From: Ignavibacteria bacterium
GTDB lineage: Bacteria; Bacteroidota; Ignavibacteria; Ignavibacteriales; Ignavibacteriaceae
Assembly (NCBI GenBank): GCA_021286645.1
Contig: JAJTBZ010000020.1
Coordinates: forward strand, 1-34,710
Reading direction: 5' to 3'
Length of the DNA stretch: 34,710 nt
Part shown: one piece after another, positions 25,149 through 33,111 of the stretch
Position numbering within the stretch: position 1 is the stretch's first letter
How the letters are laid out: every line of letters begins with the position of its first letter
Notes under the pieces: model-generated
The model's input: only the letters and a program-made list of their open reading frames with translations
Databases searched by the model: none
Told to the model about the DNA's origin: nothing
Position numbers and translations under genes: made by a program

Positions 25149-25154
25149 TAAATA

Positions 25155-25200
25155 TTGGTAAACAAATAATCGGGCAATTTCAGGATTATTTGTTTACCAA
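25155..25200 (+). terminator. Perfect 17-bp inverted repeat ending the feo operon
   Basis: TTGGTAAACAAATAATC (25155-25171) is inversely repeated without mismatch at 25184-25200, with a 12-nt loop. It begins 6 bp after the stop of the Cys-rich gene. It is AT-rich and no T-tract follows (GTATAAGTAG), so it may be a terminator, an RNA-stabilising 3' stem or a protein-binding site. Confidence 0.55.
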
Positions 25201-25323
25201 GTATAAGTAGATTTCGTGTTCATCGAATATGGTAACGGTATGAGACTATTCTCTGGCCGATATTCCTTCCAATGATAAAAAAACAGTATATTCTTATACT
25301 ACTGATATTTTTCTTGGAGTACC

Positions 25324-28300
25324 ATGAATTACTTTGCCCGCTTATTTCTATTGTATTGTATAACATGCTCCGCTCTATTCAGCCAAACCCCTTTAACAAA
25401 ATATGTTAATCCATTTGTAGGTACTGATGCCCACGGACATACATTCCCCGGGGCTACATTACCTTTTGGAATGGTGCAGCTTAGCCCTGATACAGATATC
25501 CGTGGTTGGGATTGGTGTTCCGGTTACCATAGCTCCGATAGCAGTATTATAGGATTCAGCCACACACATCTTAGCGGCACCGGCGCTGCTGCATTGGGTG
25601 ATATTCTTCTCATGCCGGTAAATTCACTTCAACTCCTTGGGCCGGGCGATAAGCGTAGACCTTTTTCCGGTTATCGATCCCGCTTCGAACATTCCAGTGA
25701 GGTCGCTGAACCTGGCTATTATCGCGTGTTACTGAAAGACTCCAAGATCGGAGTTGAATTAACCGCGACAGAGCGTACCGGTTTCCACAAATATCAATTC
25801 ATGGATGACTCAGGCACTCTGATTATCGATCTATCGCATGGAATTAATGATAAAACCATAAAGTCAACATTTCGCGTTGTGAGTTCGGTAAAACTGGAAG
25901 GGGAGCGTGTAGCAAATGGATGGGGAGGTGATAGACATGTTTATTTTGCAATTGAATTTAATTGCCCTTGTATAGCGTTTACCGAATATAGTGATTCAGT
26001 TCTCAGGCAATTCACATTTGTTGAAGAACCCAGAGGGTTACGCGGCTATTTTTCTTTTCCAAAACTTAAAAATAAATGTTTACTGGTGAAAGTTGGTCTA
26101 TCATATGTAGATATTGAAGGGGCTTGGAAAAATCTTAGATCGGAAAATCCCGTCTGGGATTTCGATGCCGTACGAGCTTCCGCATCCAAAACATGGGAAA
26201 AAGAACTCGAAAAAATAGAAATTGAAGGAAATACGGAAAATACCAGACAAATATTTTATACAGCATTTTATCATACTATGATGTGCCCTAATCTGTTTTC
26301 TGATATTGACGGGCGCTATAGAGGAATGGATAAAAAAATACATAATGCTGAGAGCTACAACCATTATTCGGTATTTTCATTATGGGATACATTTCGTGCC
26401 GAACACCCGTTATTCACCATTATTGATAAGAAAAGAACAAGAGATTTCGTTCTTTCACTTCTTAACGACTATTCAAACATAGGCAGGTTGCCTGTATGGG
26501 AATTAAATTCGAATGAGACTGATTGCATGATTGGCTATCATGCGGTTCCGGTTATCGCTGATGCCATTGTAAAAGGAGTTTCGGGAATTGATACTGCTCT
26601 TGCTTTCCGGGCAATGGTAAAAAGTGCTGATTTCGATACTTTCGGCGTGGGATACTTTAACTCGATGGGGTATATTCCATCTGATCTCGTAACTGATGCC
26701 GTTTCCCGATCGTTGGAATATGCATACGATGACTGGTGTATAGCGCAAATAGCAAGACTACTTGGTAAAGATGACGAATACCGAAAGTATTTGTCGCGTT
26801 CTCTATCCTACCGCAATACATTTGACTCCGAAACGGGATTTATGCGAGGAAAAATGAGCAATGGATTATGGAGAAAAAACTTTGATCCCTATGAACCATT
26901 CCCGCTGGGAGCCGGTGATTACACTGAAGCTAATGCCTGGCAATATCTTTGGTCTGTTCAACACAATGTTTACGGACTCATCGATTTATTGGGTGGAGAA
27001 TTACGATTCATCAATAAGCTTGATTCATTGTATGTAATTGAAGCTCCATCAAAATACCGGAAACTTTCAGATGTAACCGGACTAATTGGACAGTATGCAC
27101 ATGGAAACGAACCAAGCCATCATACCGCGTTCTTATATAATTTTACCGGACAGGCCTGGAAAACACAACTTCGAGTCAGGCAAATTATGAAAGACCTCTA
27201 TTCAGTGCAACGAAATGGCTTGTGTGGTAATGATGATTGCGGCCAGATGTCAGCCTGGTATATTTTTGCCTCTATAGGATTTTATCCTTTTACACCGGGT
27301 TCTTCTTATTACACCTGGTCTTCTCCATTATTTGATAAGATTAAATTACACCTTGAATCGGGAAAAACTTTTGAAATTTTATGCAGAGATAATTTCCCTG
27401 AAAACCCTTTTATTCAGCGAATTTGGGTCAATGGAACTGAATCACATTCTCCACTTCTTGATCACAATGTAATCGAAAATGGAGGGAGGATTGAAATCGA
27501 AATGGGCAGCCGGAAAATTGAGAACTACTTTGATCAGACGGGGAGCAGAAAATCTGAGGAAGCAGATGTGTCAAAAATTAAACCCATCAAAAAAGAGATA
27601 TTTGTTCCATATACTCAGGTAGAAAGGGCATGCTTCAGGGATTCTTTGGTAATCCCGCTTTATACATCCACTGCTTCAGGCGAGATTCATTATACTATCG
27701 ATGGTAGTTCCCCTTCGGTAAATTCAAAAATCTATACTGCCCCAATAGTCCTCAGAGAGACTACAAACATTAAGGCAATAACAACTCTTCATGGAATTTG
27801 CGGTGTAGATACTTTTAACACGATCTATTATAGGACAGTATGCAGAGATACTTCAAAGGGGCAGAAATTTCCTGCTATTATCTCACTTACTCCATACGAT
27901 TCTGAATATTGTTCGGCAGGCCAAAATGCCCTTATCGACGGGAATACAGGCACAAACCGTTTTCGAAATCCTAATTGGCAGGGATATTATGGTAATGATC
28001 TGGAAGCAGTAATTGATCTGGGCGAAATTCGTAATGTGTCTGGAATATTATCGGGCTTTTTGAGTGATCCGGATTCATGGATTTTATTACCTCTTTCGGT
28101 AGTGATTGGAGTATCAACAGACGGGGTGAATTTCTCTAATGTTTATACCAACGAAATACCTTGCGTGAAAAGTCAGGTTGCAGAGAGAAAAGAGTATGGT
28201 ATTATGGGATTGGAAAATATTCAAGCACGCTTTGTTAAAGTAAGCGCGAAAAATGTTAAAGAACTCCCTCTCTGGCACTATGCTACCGGAAAGACCTGTT

Positions 28301-28332
28301 TTATTTTTGCTGATGAAATAAAAATTTTTTAG
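25324..28332 (+). CDS. Secreted GH92 alpha-mannosidase with C-terminal accessory domains
   Basis: A 1002-residue exported glycoside hydrolase. A signal peptide (about 1-20) is followed by the GH92 catalytic region, about 22-735: YVNPFVGTDAHGHTFPGATL, PFGMVQLSPDT, GFSHTHLSGTG, SLWDTFRAEHPLFTII, YTEANAWQYLW and GNDDCGQMSAWYIF. Glu535 in TEANAWQY is the likely general acid, and Asp637/Asp638 in GNDDCGQ belong to the expected base region. GH92 enzymes are calcium-dependent exo-alpha-mannosidases acting on N-glycans or mannans. Residues about 766-840 resemble a chitobiase C-terminal-like domain (EIHYTIDGSSPSVNSKIYTA). Residues about 853-1002 look like an F5/8-type carbohydrate-binding domain (ALIDGNTGTNRFRNPNWQGY, DLEAVIDLGEIRNVSG). 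GGAG before the ATG is a good ribosome site. There is no T9SS tail. Confidence 0.95.
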   Translation: MNYFARLFLLYCITCSALFSQTPLTKYVNPFVGTDAHGHTFPGATLPFGMVQLSPDTDIRGWDWCSGYHSSDSSIIGFSHTHLSGTGAAALGDILLMPVNSLQLLGPGDKRRPFSGYRSRFEHSSEVAEPGYYRVLLKDSKIGVELTATERTGFHKYQFMDDSGTLIIDLSHGINDKTIKSTFRVVSSVKLEGERVANGWGGDRHVYFAIEFNCPCIAFTEYSDSVLRQFTFVEEPRGLRGYFSFPKLKNKCLLVKVGLSYVDIEGAWKNLRSENPVWDFDAVRASASKTWEKELEKIEIEGNTENTRQIFYTAFYHTMMCPNLFSDIDGRYRGMDKKIHNAESYNHYSVFSLWDTFRAEHPLFTIIDKKRTRDFVLSLLNDYSNIGRLPVWELNSNETDCMIGYHAVPVIADAIVKGVSGIDTALAFRAMVKSADFDTFGVGYFNSMGYIPSDLVTDAVSRSLEYAYDDWCIAQIARLLGKDDEYRKYLSRSLSYRNTFDSETGFMRGKMSNGLWRKNFDPYEPFPLGAGDYTEANAWQYLWSVQHNVYGLIDLLGGELRFINKLDSLYVIEAPSKYRKLSDVTGLIGQYAHGNEPSHHTAFLYNFTGQAWKTQLRVRQIMKDLYSVQRNGLCGNDDCGQMSAWYIFASIGFYPFTPGSSYYTWSSPLFDKIKLHLESGKTFEILCRDNFPENPFIQRIWVNGTESHSPLLDHNVIENGGRIEIEMGSRKIENYFDQTGSRKSEEADVSKIKPIKKEIFVPYTQVERACFRDSLVIPLYTSTASGEIHYTIDGSSPSVNSKIYTAPIVLRETTNIKAITTLHGICGVDTFNTIYYRTVCRDTSKGQKFPAIISLTPYDSEYCSAGQNALIDGNTGTNRFRNPNWQGYYGNDLEAVIDLGEIRNVSGILSGFLSDPDSWILLPLSVVIGVSTDGVNFSNVYTNEIPCVKSQVAERKEYGIMGLENIQARFVKVSAKNVKELPLWHYATGKTCFIFADEIKIF

Positions 28333-28383
28333 GGGTTAAATAGTGGCAGCAGGATAATGGAGCGATAGAAAATATTAGGAAAT

Positions 28384-28412
28384 GCGGAGCCACAACCATG
28401 TTATGACTCCGC
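28384..28412. terminator. Hairpin between convergent GH92 and T9SS-protein genes
   Basis: GCGGAGCCA (28384-28392) and TGACTCCGC (28404-28412) form a 9-bp stem with one C-A mismatch and an 11-nt loop. It lies between two convergent stop codons (28332 and 28428), so it can serve both transcripts. AT-rich sequence flanks it but there is no uninterrupted T-run. Confidence 0.55.
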
Positions 28413-28427
28413 GAATATTTTAGATTA

Positions 28428-29621
28428 CTACTTTAAGAGCATCAGCTTTTTGGTCGAAGTAAATGAATGCTGGGAATTGCCTTTAGCAATTATGCGATAA
28501 ATATATATTCCACTGGCCAGGTTTTTCCCCAGATTACTTTGAGAAATTACTAATTTATGATAATCAGCTTCCTGTTGTGCATCCAACAGCGTAGCGATTT
28601 TTTCTCCTTTTACCGAGAATAGTTCGATCTGAACATGCGAATTTTCAGGTAATTGGTATTCAATAGTTGTTGAAGGATTAAATGGATTGGGATAATTCTG
28701 TGAAATTCCAAATGTCGTCGGTGCCTGAATTGTAATGAATACTTCGTTAGGTGAGTATTTACAAGTACCGTCATAATCAACCATTTTTAATCTATACGAG
28801 TACTTGCCTACATGTAGTTGTTTATCTATAAATGAATATGAAGCAACTCCATTTGCCTGAGATTTCGGTTTGAGAGTGGAGATAGCAGTATAAGGTATCT
28901 CTGTTTTATTATCAGAAATTTTTGCTCGTTCGAGGATAAAATGCGAGAAATTCTGTTCCTGAGTAGTCTTCCAGTTTAAAATTCCATCCCGGCCCTGAGC
29001 ATTACCATTGAATGTAGAAAGTTGTGCAGAAAGGTACGGTAATGTATAGTTCATAAACGTAGCTGCACTAACAATTGAAGTATTTGTAGCATTAATGTAC
29101 GCGCTTAAGGTGGTTTTTGAAGGACTTGTATTAAAAGTTATTCCGGGATTAACCGAAGACATCGGGTTGGATGATACGAGTGTGAAACTTACCCACCGTA
29201 TAGAATCGGAGTTGGCAATTGTGTACGGGTAAGGGTCTGTCCACCCCGGGGGTAAATTCCCTCCGGCGCGTATTTCATATAACATGGGGTTGGCATTAGC
29301 AATAACCTGGGGGTTTCGTGGAGTTATTCCATTCGATTCTTTAATAGTAACTGTACCGGTCCCTCCATTCAGGATATTCCCATTTATATAAAAATAGAGC
29401 TGTCCGCCGGCAAAATATAATGGCCCACCACTGATATTTCGCAACCACACAGAAAAAACAAGACGATACTGTTGAGTAGGGTGCCCGGGAGTAGGAAAGG
29501 AATCGATCGCCAATCTTACGGTAGTAGCCGGAAGAGTTCCAGCTTCAACTTGAATAGGCAGCGAAACGCTGAGTATTATATATACCAAGAATACAAAAGG
29601 GAAGTATTTTCTTCTTTCCAT
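28428..29621 (-). CDS. Secreted protein with type IX secretion (Por) sorting tail
   Basis: A 397-residue exported protein. The signal peptide is about residues 1-27, ending in VEAG. Residues about 35-190 are a beta-rich domain with YRLVFSVWLRNISGGPLYFA, GGQLYFYINGNI and SDSIRWVSFTLVSSN, resembling a surface or adhesin-like beta sandwich; I know no family. A domain at about 210-300 (LNWKTTQEQNFSHFILERA ... YSYRLKMVDYDG) is the fibronectin-like module often found before the tail. The C-terminal type A T9SS sorting domain starts at about 306 with NYPNPFNPSTTI (309-320) and ends with LASGIYIYRI and KKLMLLK. It should be exported by Sec, sent through the type IX system, and attached to or released from the surface. 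GGAG precedes the ATG. Confidence 0.88.
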   Translation of the reverse strand: MERRKYFPFVFLVYIILSVSLPIQVEAGTLPATTVRLAIDSFPTPGHPTQQYRLVFSVWLRNISGGPLYFAGGQLYFYINGNILNGGTGTVTIKESNGITPRNPQVIANANPMLYEIRAGGNLPPGWTDPYPYTIANSDSIRWVSFTLVSSNPMSSVNPGITFNTSPSKTTLSAYINATNTSIVSAATFMNYTLPYLSAQLSTFNGNAQGRDGILNWKTTQEQNFSHFILERAKISDNKTEIPYTAISTLKPKSQANGVASYSFIDKQLHVGKYSYRLKMVDYDGTCKYSPNEVFITIQAPTTFGISQNYPNPFNPSTTIEYQLPENSHVQIELFSVKGEKIATLLDAQQEADYHKLVISQSNLGKNLASGIYIYRIIAKGNSQHSFTSTKKLMLLK

Positions 29622-29702
29622 TGCGGCTCCAATGAATTATTGAGAAAAGGTTTAGAGAATGATACGGAGAGTTGGATAAAAAAGCAATTTATTTTATTGA
29701 TC

Positions 29703-29735
29703 GCCTACGATGTAGTGGTAACCTACATCGTAGGC
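29703..29735 (-). terminator. Perfect 13-bp hairpin after the cyclophilin gene
   Basis: GCCTACGATGTAG (29703-29715) and CTACATCGTAGGC (29723-29735) are perfect inverse copies with a 7-nt loop. It lies 10 bp past the stop of the leftward cyclophilin gene and upstream of the T9SS-protein gene. An interrupted T-rich stretch follows about 20 nt later on the minus strand. Confidence 0.65.
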
Positions 29736-29745
29736 AGATACATAA

Positions 29746-30414
29746 TTATTTTTTACCGGTTTTTCCCTTTTTCTTGGGTACAGGTTCGTCTTGTACGATC
29801 CTTGCCTTAATAATATAATCGAGTTTTGGGAATTCCTTTTGCGTATATACCATTCCGCCTTCTGCTATTTCACCTTGCTTCATAGCGGGGTCGTCGCCAT
29901 AATCTGCATTGAATTTCATTATAGCATCCCAACCATCAACAACTTCGGCAATAGGCGGGAAGCCAATGTAATCGCTTACATCCAGTAAATCATTATCCTT
30001 AAGGTTAATAAATAGCTGAATAGTTCTGCTATCCTTACCGGCACGGGCAAACGAAACGGTTCCCCGTTTATTCCCGGTCTTTACCGGTTCATCCTGAACG
30101 GGTGTTTGTACCCATGCAGCATTAGCAGCAGCACTGTTTGTTAGACCAAATTGAGCAACAAAATTCGGGATTACGCGAAAAATTACAACGCTGTCATAAA
30201 AGTTATGAGAGACTAATGCAAAAAAACGATCAACTGCTAACGGGGACCATGATCGGTGGGCGTGCAAAAGAAAATTTCCGGTTGAAGTTTCGAATTTTAC
30301 CGTAAAATTCTCGGGTGCAACCATACTCAATATTGTACTATCAGGCATAGGCTGCGCTAATAATATGGTTTGTAAACTACAAAATGCAACTAATAACAAA
30401 AGGAATTTCTTCAT
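29746..30414 (-). CDS. Exported cyclophilin-type peptidyl-prolyl isomerase
   Basis: A 222-residue protein with a signal peptide (MKKFLLLLVAFCSLQTILLA) and a cyclophilin domain at about 37-205. It catalyses cis-trans isomerisation of peptidyl-proline bonds, here in the periplasm or at the surface to assist folding. Diagnostic parts are FETSTGNFLL, WSPLAVDRFFALVSHNFYDS, VIFRVIPNFVAQFG with catalytic Arg80, VSFARAGKDSRTIQLFINLK for the usual F-x-x-S-QFFI segment, and FPPIAEVVDGWDAI. The core is shortened compared with human CypA, as usual for the bacterial form. The C-terminus is strikingly basic (PKKKGKTGKK). AGGA lies 9 nt before the ATG. A hairpin follows the gene. Confidence 0.92.
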   Translation of the reverse strand: MKKFLLLLVAFCSLQTILLAQPMPDSTILSMVAPENFTVKFETSTGNFLLHAHRSWSPLAVDRFFALVSHNFYDSVVIFRVIPNFVAQFGLTNSAAANAAWVQTPVQDEPVKTGNKRGTVSFARAGKDSRTIQLFINLKDNDLLDVSDYIGFPPIAEVVDGWDAIMKFNADYGDDPAMKQGEIAEGGMVYTQKEFPKLDYIIKARIVQDEPVPKKKGKTGKK

Positions 30415-30596
30415 TCTATGTATCCTGTATTTTATAAAATAATAAACTACTGCGGCATGGCAAAAGTACTAAAGAAACCATCTTTGGGCAAGGCAATAAT
30501 GAATTCTGGTATTCTCAAAATTCAGGAGATAGTATTTTCAACTTGATTTTGTCATAAATGATCAGGATATTTGGGACAAATTAGGATGTTTCGGAA

Positions 30597-30911
30597 ATGG
30601 CAATTGACAAATCTGAGCCTTTGGGGTCAGTCACTATTAATATTCCAGCTAAAATTGGGATTACGGTCTCTATTGGATCGTTTGCTGCCAAGAAAAATTC
30701 GGTAGATAGAATTACTATATCCATCCGAGCGAAAGCATTGGCAAAATCGATTCCTGCAGTTCAGTTGGCAGTTTCTCCAAAGTCAATGGTCACTGTAAAA
30801 TCTACATCAGTTGCCCAAAAAAATGCCGAGGTAAATTCGGCATTGAGTAATTCTAAATTATTTAATCGGAAAATACTGCCTGGTACCAATGTATCGCGTA
30901 TAATTTTTTAG
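30597..30911 (+). CDS. Doubtful ORF, no recognised family
   Basis: A 104-codon frame that begins with ATG at 30597 and ends 6 bp before the stop of the convergent membrane gene. The product is rich in I, V, S, K and A (for example ITVSIGSFAAKKNSVDRITI) with no signal peptide, catalytic motif or known domain. An AGGA lies about 10 nt before the ATG. The opposite strand is also nearly open, with one in-frame TGA and a more protein-like composition (FANAFARMDIVILSTEFFLA). So this could be a real small gene, an antisense shadow of a decayed leftward gene, or chance. I cannot tell which. Confidence 0.25.
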   Translation: MAIDKSEPLGSVTINIPAKIGITVSIGSFAAKKNSVDRITISIRAKALAKSIPAVQLAVSPKSMVTVKSTSVAQKNAEVNSALSNSKLFNRKILPGTNVSRIIF

Positions 30912-30917
30912 CGGGTA

Positions 30918-33107
30918 TTACCTCATTATTCCATAGAAGTGTTTGGTGCGTTGCTCCTGCAACCACATATTTTGAACGCTGAGCAATGTTTGCTGTACAT
31001 ATTCTTTTTGTTCGGGTATCACTCTGCGACTAATTATATCGAGCAATGCAGAGGCAGTCGGGTAATCGCCATGAAGCGCGAGGTAATTTGCAATGTCAAC
31101 AAATGGAACCGGATTATTATTCGTTAAGTCGAAGTTACATGTATTCAGTAAATCCTTTACTATTCGGTAATCGGTCTCCTCATTCATGCCAGTTTTAATT
31201 AATGCCCAAATAAAATAAAAATCCTTACTTGCTTTTGCATTAAACAGCAGGAAATCATGCTTTCTTTTGAAATCAGCCTGTAAATACGAAGCATAGCCCG
31301 GTGTTTCGAGAAGTAATCGCTTTAGTGTCGCTTCAGTCGTCAGCTCAGTTCCCCAACCTAATGAGAGGACTCTATTGTAGGCAACACGAGCATCCTCATG
31401 CATATCCCGCAAAACCTGTATATCACCATACTTTAACAGAGCATGATTTATATAGGGCGACGTTGGATTCTGATTAATAAAATCGGATAATGTTGCAGCC
31501 GCATCGGCGTATTTATAAAGTTTTTCCTGTATGGTGGCTTTTAGAAAAACGAAACGGGGTTGGTTAGTAAATCGCGAAGCCGCCCATATATTCTTTTCAG
31601 CAGTACTATAATCACCTCGATTAATATCTTCAACTATTTCATCCAGTAACGATGCTGTAAGATGTGGGAATGATTTTTGGAAAATCGATTGTCTGTTAAA
31701 ATAGTATTGTGTTAAATTTTCATTCCAACGGTATTGAAGGTTACCGGTTGTGAGAATAAATTCCTTTTCCAGCTCGGGCAGGGGGCGCGAGAACCCGGCA
31801 GCTTGCAAACCTCTGCCATAGAACTCGCGATATTTGTTTATTCCTTCAGTATGCATTAACCATTTACAGAATGCTCCCGATACTATATAAGAAGTTGTTG
31901 ATGGTGAAATAAAAAATCCGGCGCCACTTAATCCATCAGTTATGCTCATGTCCGGTTTATAGTGTACTGCTAAAAATGCCAGATAGTCAAGATTGAACTC
32001 ATCAAAATTATCGGACACTGCAGTTGCTGTTCCTTCCAAAACCATCGGATTGAGATGATAGGAAAGTCGAAGAGGTGAGTACCCGAATACACCGCTGCAT
32101 ACATGGGCTATTTCATGTTTAAGCGACCGGAATAAATCTTCTTTCGTGGTAAACACGCAATACTGAAAAGGTTTTGCGTAATCGGCATTACCCGCGCCAA
32201 GCAGCCGATATTTTTGTTCTGATGAAGCAAAAATATAACTGTATATGTGATTGGGAACGCTTTGGTATTTTGCTTCCAGCTCAGTATAATAAGCTTCGTG
32301 CAATGTACCTAACTGACCTGCTTCATGAGATGTAAAACTATCTGAATCGAATAAAATTGTAAAGTGCTGTGTTTCTACTTTCCCAAGCAGGTTCCATTGG
32401 AGTCGGGCGCCATTTGTTGAAAGTCCTAACAAAGGGGCGAAGCTCCAGAATAGCATACCTGCCAATGCCCATACCCCCAGCAGCAAATATCGGGTTCTTT
32501 TTCTCAATGCTTTTTTTATAAAAAGCAGAACAATTCCACCAAAATACAATACGTTAATTATGCGATACACCAGCTGTGTCAAAGAAAGCGGAATGTTTTC
32601 ATCATAAATATTACCCGGAAAAAACACAATTAAAGGGTTATAAAAAAATAAATTTCTAAATAAATATAACTCAACTATTGGAAGTAACGCGATTGAGATA
32701 ATAATGATAAGAAACATCCAAACCCTGTAGCGGGGCAGGAGAGTTTCTGCAATATATGCCAAGGTGAATCCGATAAAAGGTGCCGGAATTGCATAAGCAG
32801 CCACGAAAGGAAGTCCATAAAGCACTGCATGATTCCAACGTATTGTCCCTCCGGCTAACAATACAAAAACCGGTATTACAGAAAAAGCAAATAACTGTAG
32901 GAAGAAGTATTTATCCAGTATTCTCTGATCTTTATTCCGGAGGGCAGGGAAATAATATTGCCCGGCAAGAATTGTTAATAGTAATGATGAAAGAGCAGCG
33001 TATTCATAATGAAAATCCCTGCATAACGGCAAGATAGCAATACCTGAGATGCATATGCTTATCAGGGAGAAAATAATAAGAAAACGACGGGATAATAAAT
33101 TCTTCAT
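30918..33107 (-). CDS. Polytopic membrane protein with gluzincin-like HEIAH motif and TPR-like tail
   Basis: A 729-residue protein. The first 200 or so residues hold about seven membrane helices. An extracytoplasmic region follows, with LKHEIAHV (His331, Glu332, His335) and, 23 residues later, VLEGTATAV (Glu358). HExxH plus a downstream E-G-x-A is the pattern of gluzincin metallopeptidases, including M1/M61-like folds, so a zinc peptidase role is plausible. The region from about 480 to 729 is helical and TPR-like (AEKNIWAASRF, YADAAATLSDFINQNP, ARVAYNRVLSLGWG). I start at the ATG at 33107, 4 bp after the murA stop, because the longer start at 33182 would overlap murA by 71 bp. No strong ribosome site is seen. 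It is probably co-transcribed with murA. Function otherwise unknown. Confidence 0.75.
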   Translation of the reverse strand: MKNLLSRRFLIIFSLISICISGIAILPLCRDFHYEYAALSSLLLTILAGQYYFPALRNKDQRILDKYFFLQLFAFSVIPVFVLLAGGTIRWNHAVLYGLPFVAAYAIPAPFIGFTLAYIAETLLPRYRVWMFLIIIISIALLPIVELYLFRNLFFYNPLIVFFPGNIYDENIPLSLTQLVYRIINVLYFGGIVLLFIKKALRKRTRYLLLGVWALAGMLFWSFAPLLGLSTNGARLQWNLLGKVETQHFTILFDSDSFTSHEAGQLGTLHEAYYTELEAKYQSVPNHIYSYIFASSEQKYRLLGAGNADYAKPFQYCVFTTKEDLFRSLKHEIAHVCSGVFGYSPLRLSYHLNPMVLEGTATAVSDNFDEFNLDYLAFLAVHYKPDMSITDGLSGAGFFISPSTTSYIVSGAFCKWLMHTEGINKYREFYGRGLQAAGFSRPLPELEKEFILTTGNLQYRWNENLTQYYFNRQSIFQKSFPHLTASLLDEIVEDINRGDYSTAEKNIWAASRFTNQPRFVFLKATIQEKLYKYADAAATLSDFINQNPTSPYINHALLKYGDIQVLRDMHEDARVAYNRVLSLGWGTELTTEATLKRLLLETPGYASYLQADFKRKHDFLLFNAKASKDFYFIWALIKTGMNEETDYRIVKDLLNTCNFDLTNNNPVPFVDIANYLALHGDYPTASALLDIISRRVIPEQKEYVQQTLLSVQNMWLQEQRTKHFYGIMR

Positions 33108-33111
33108 AGTA

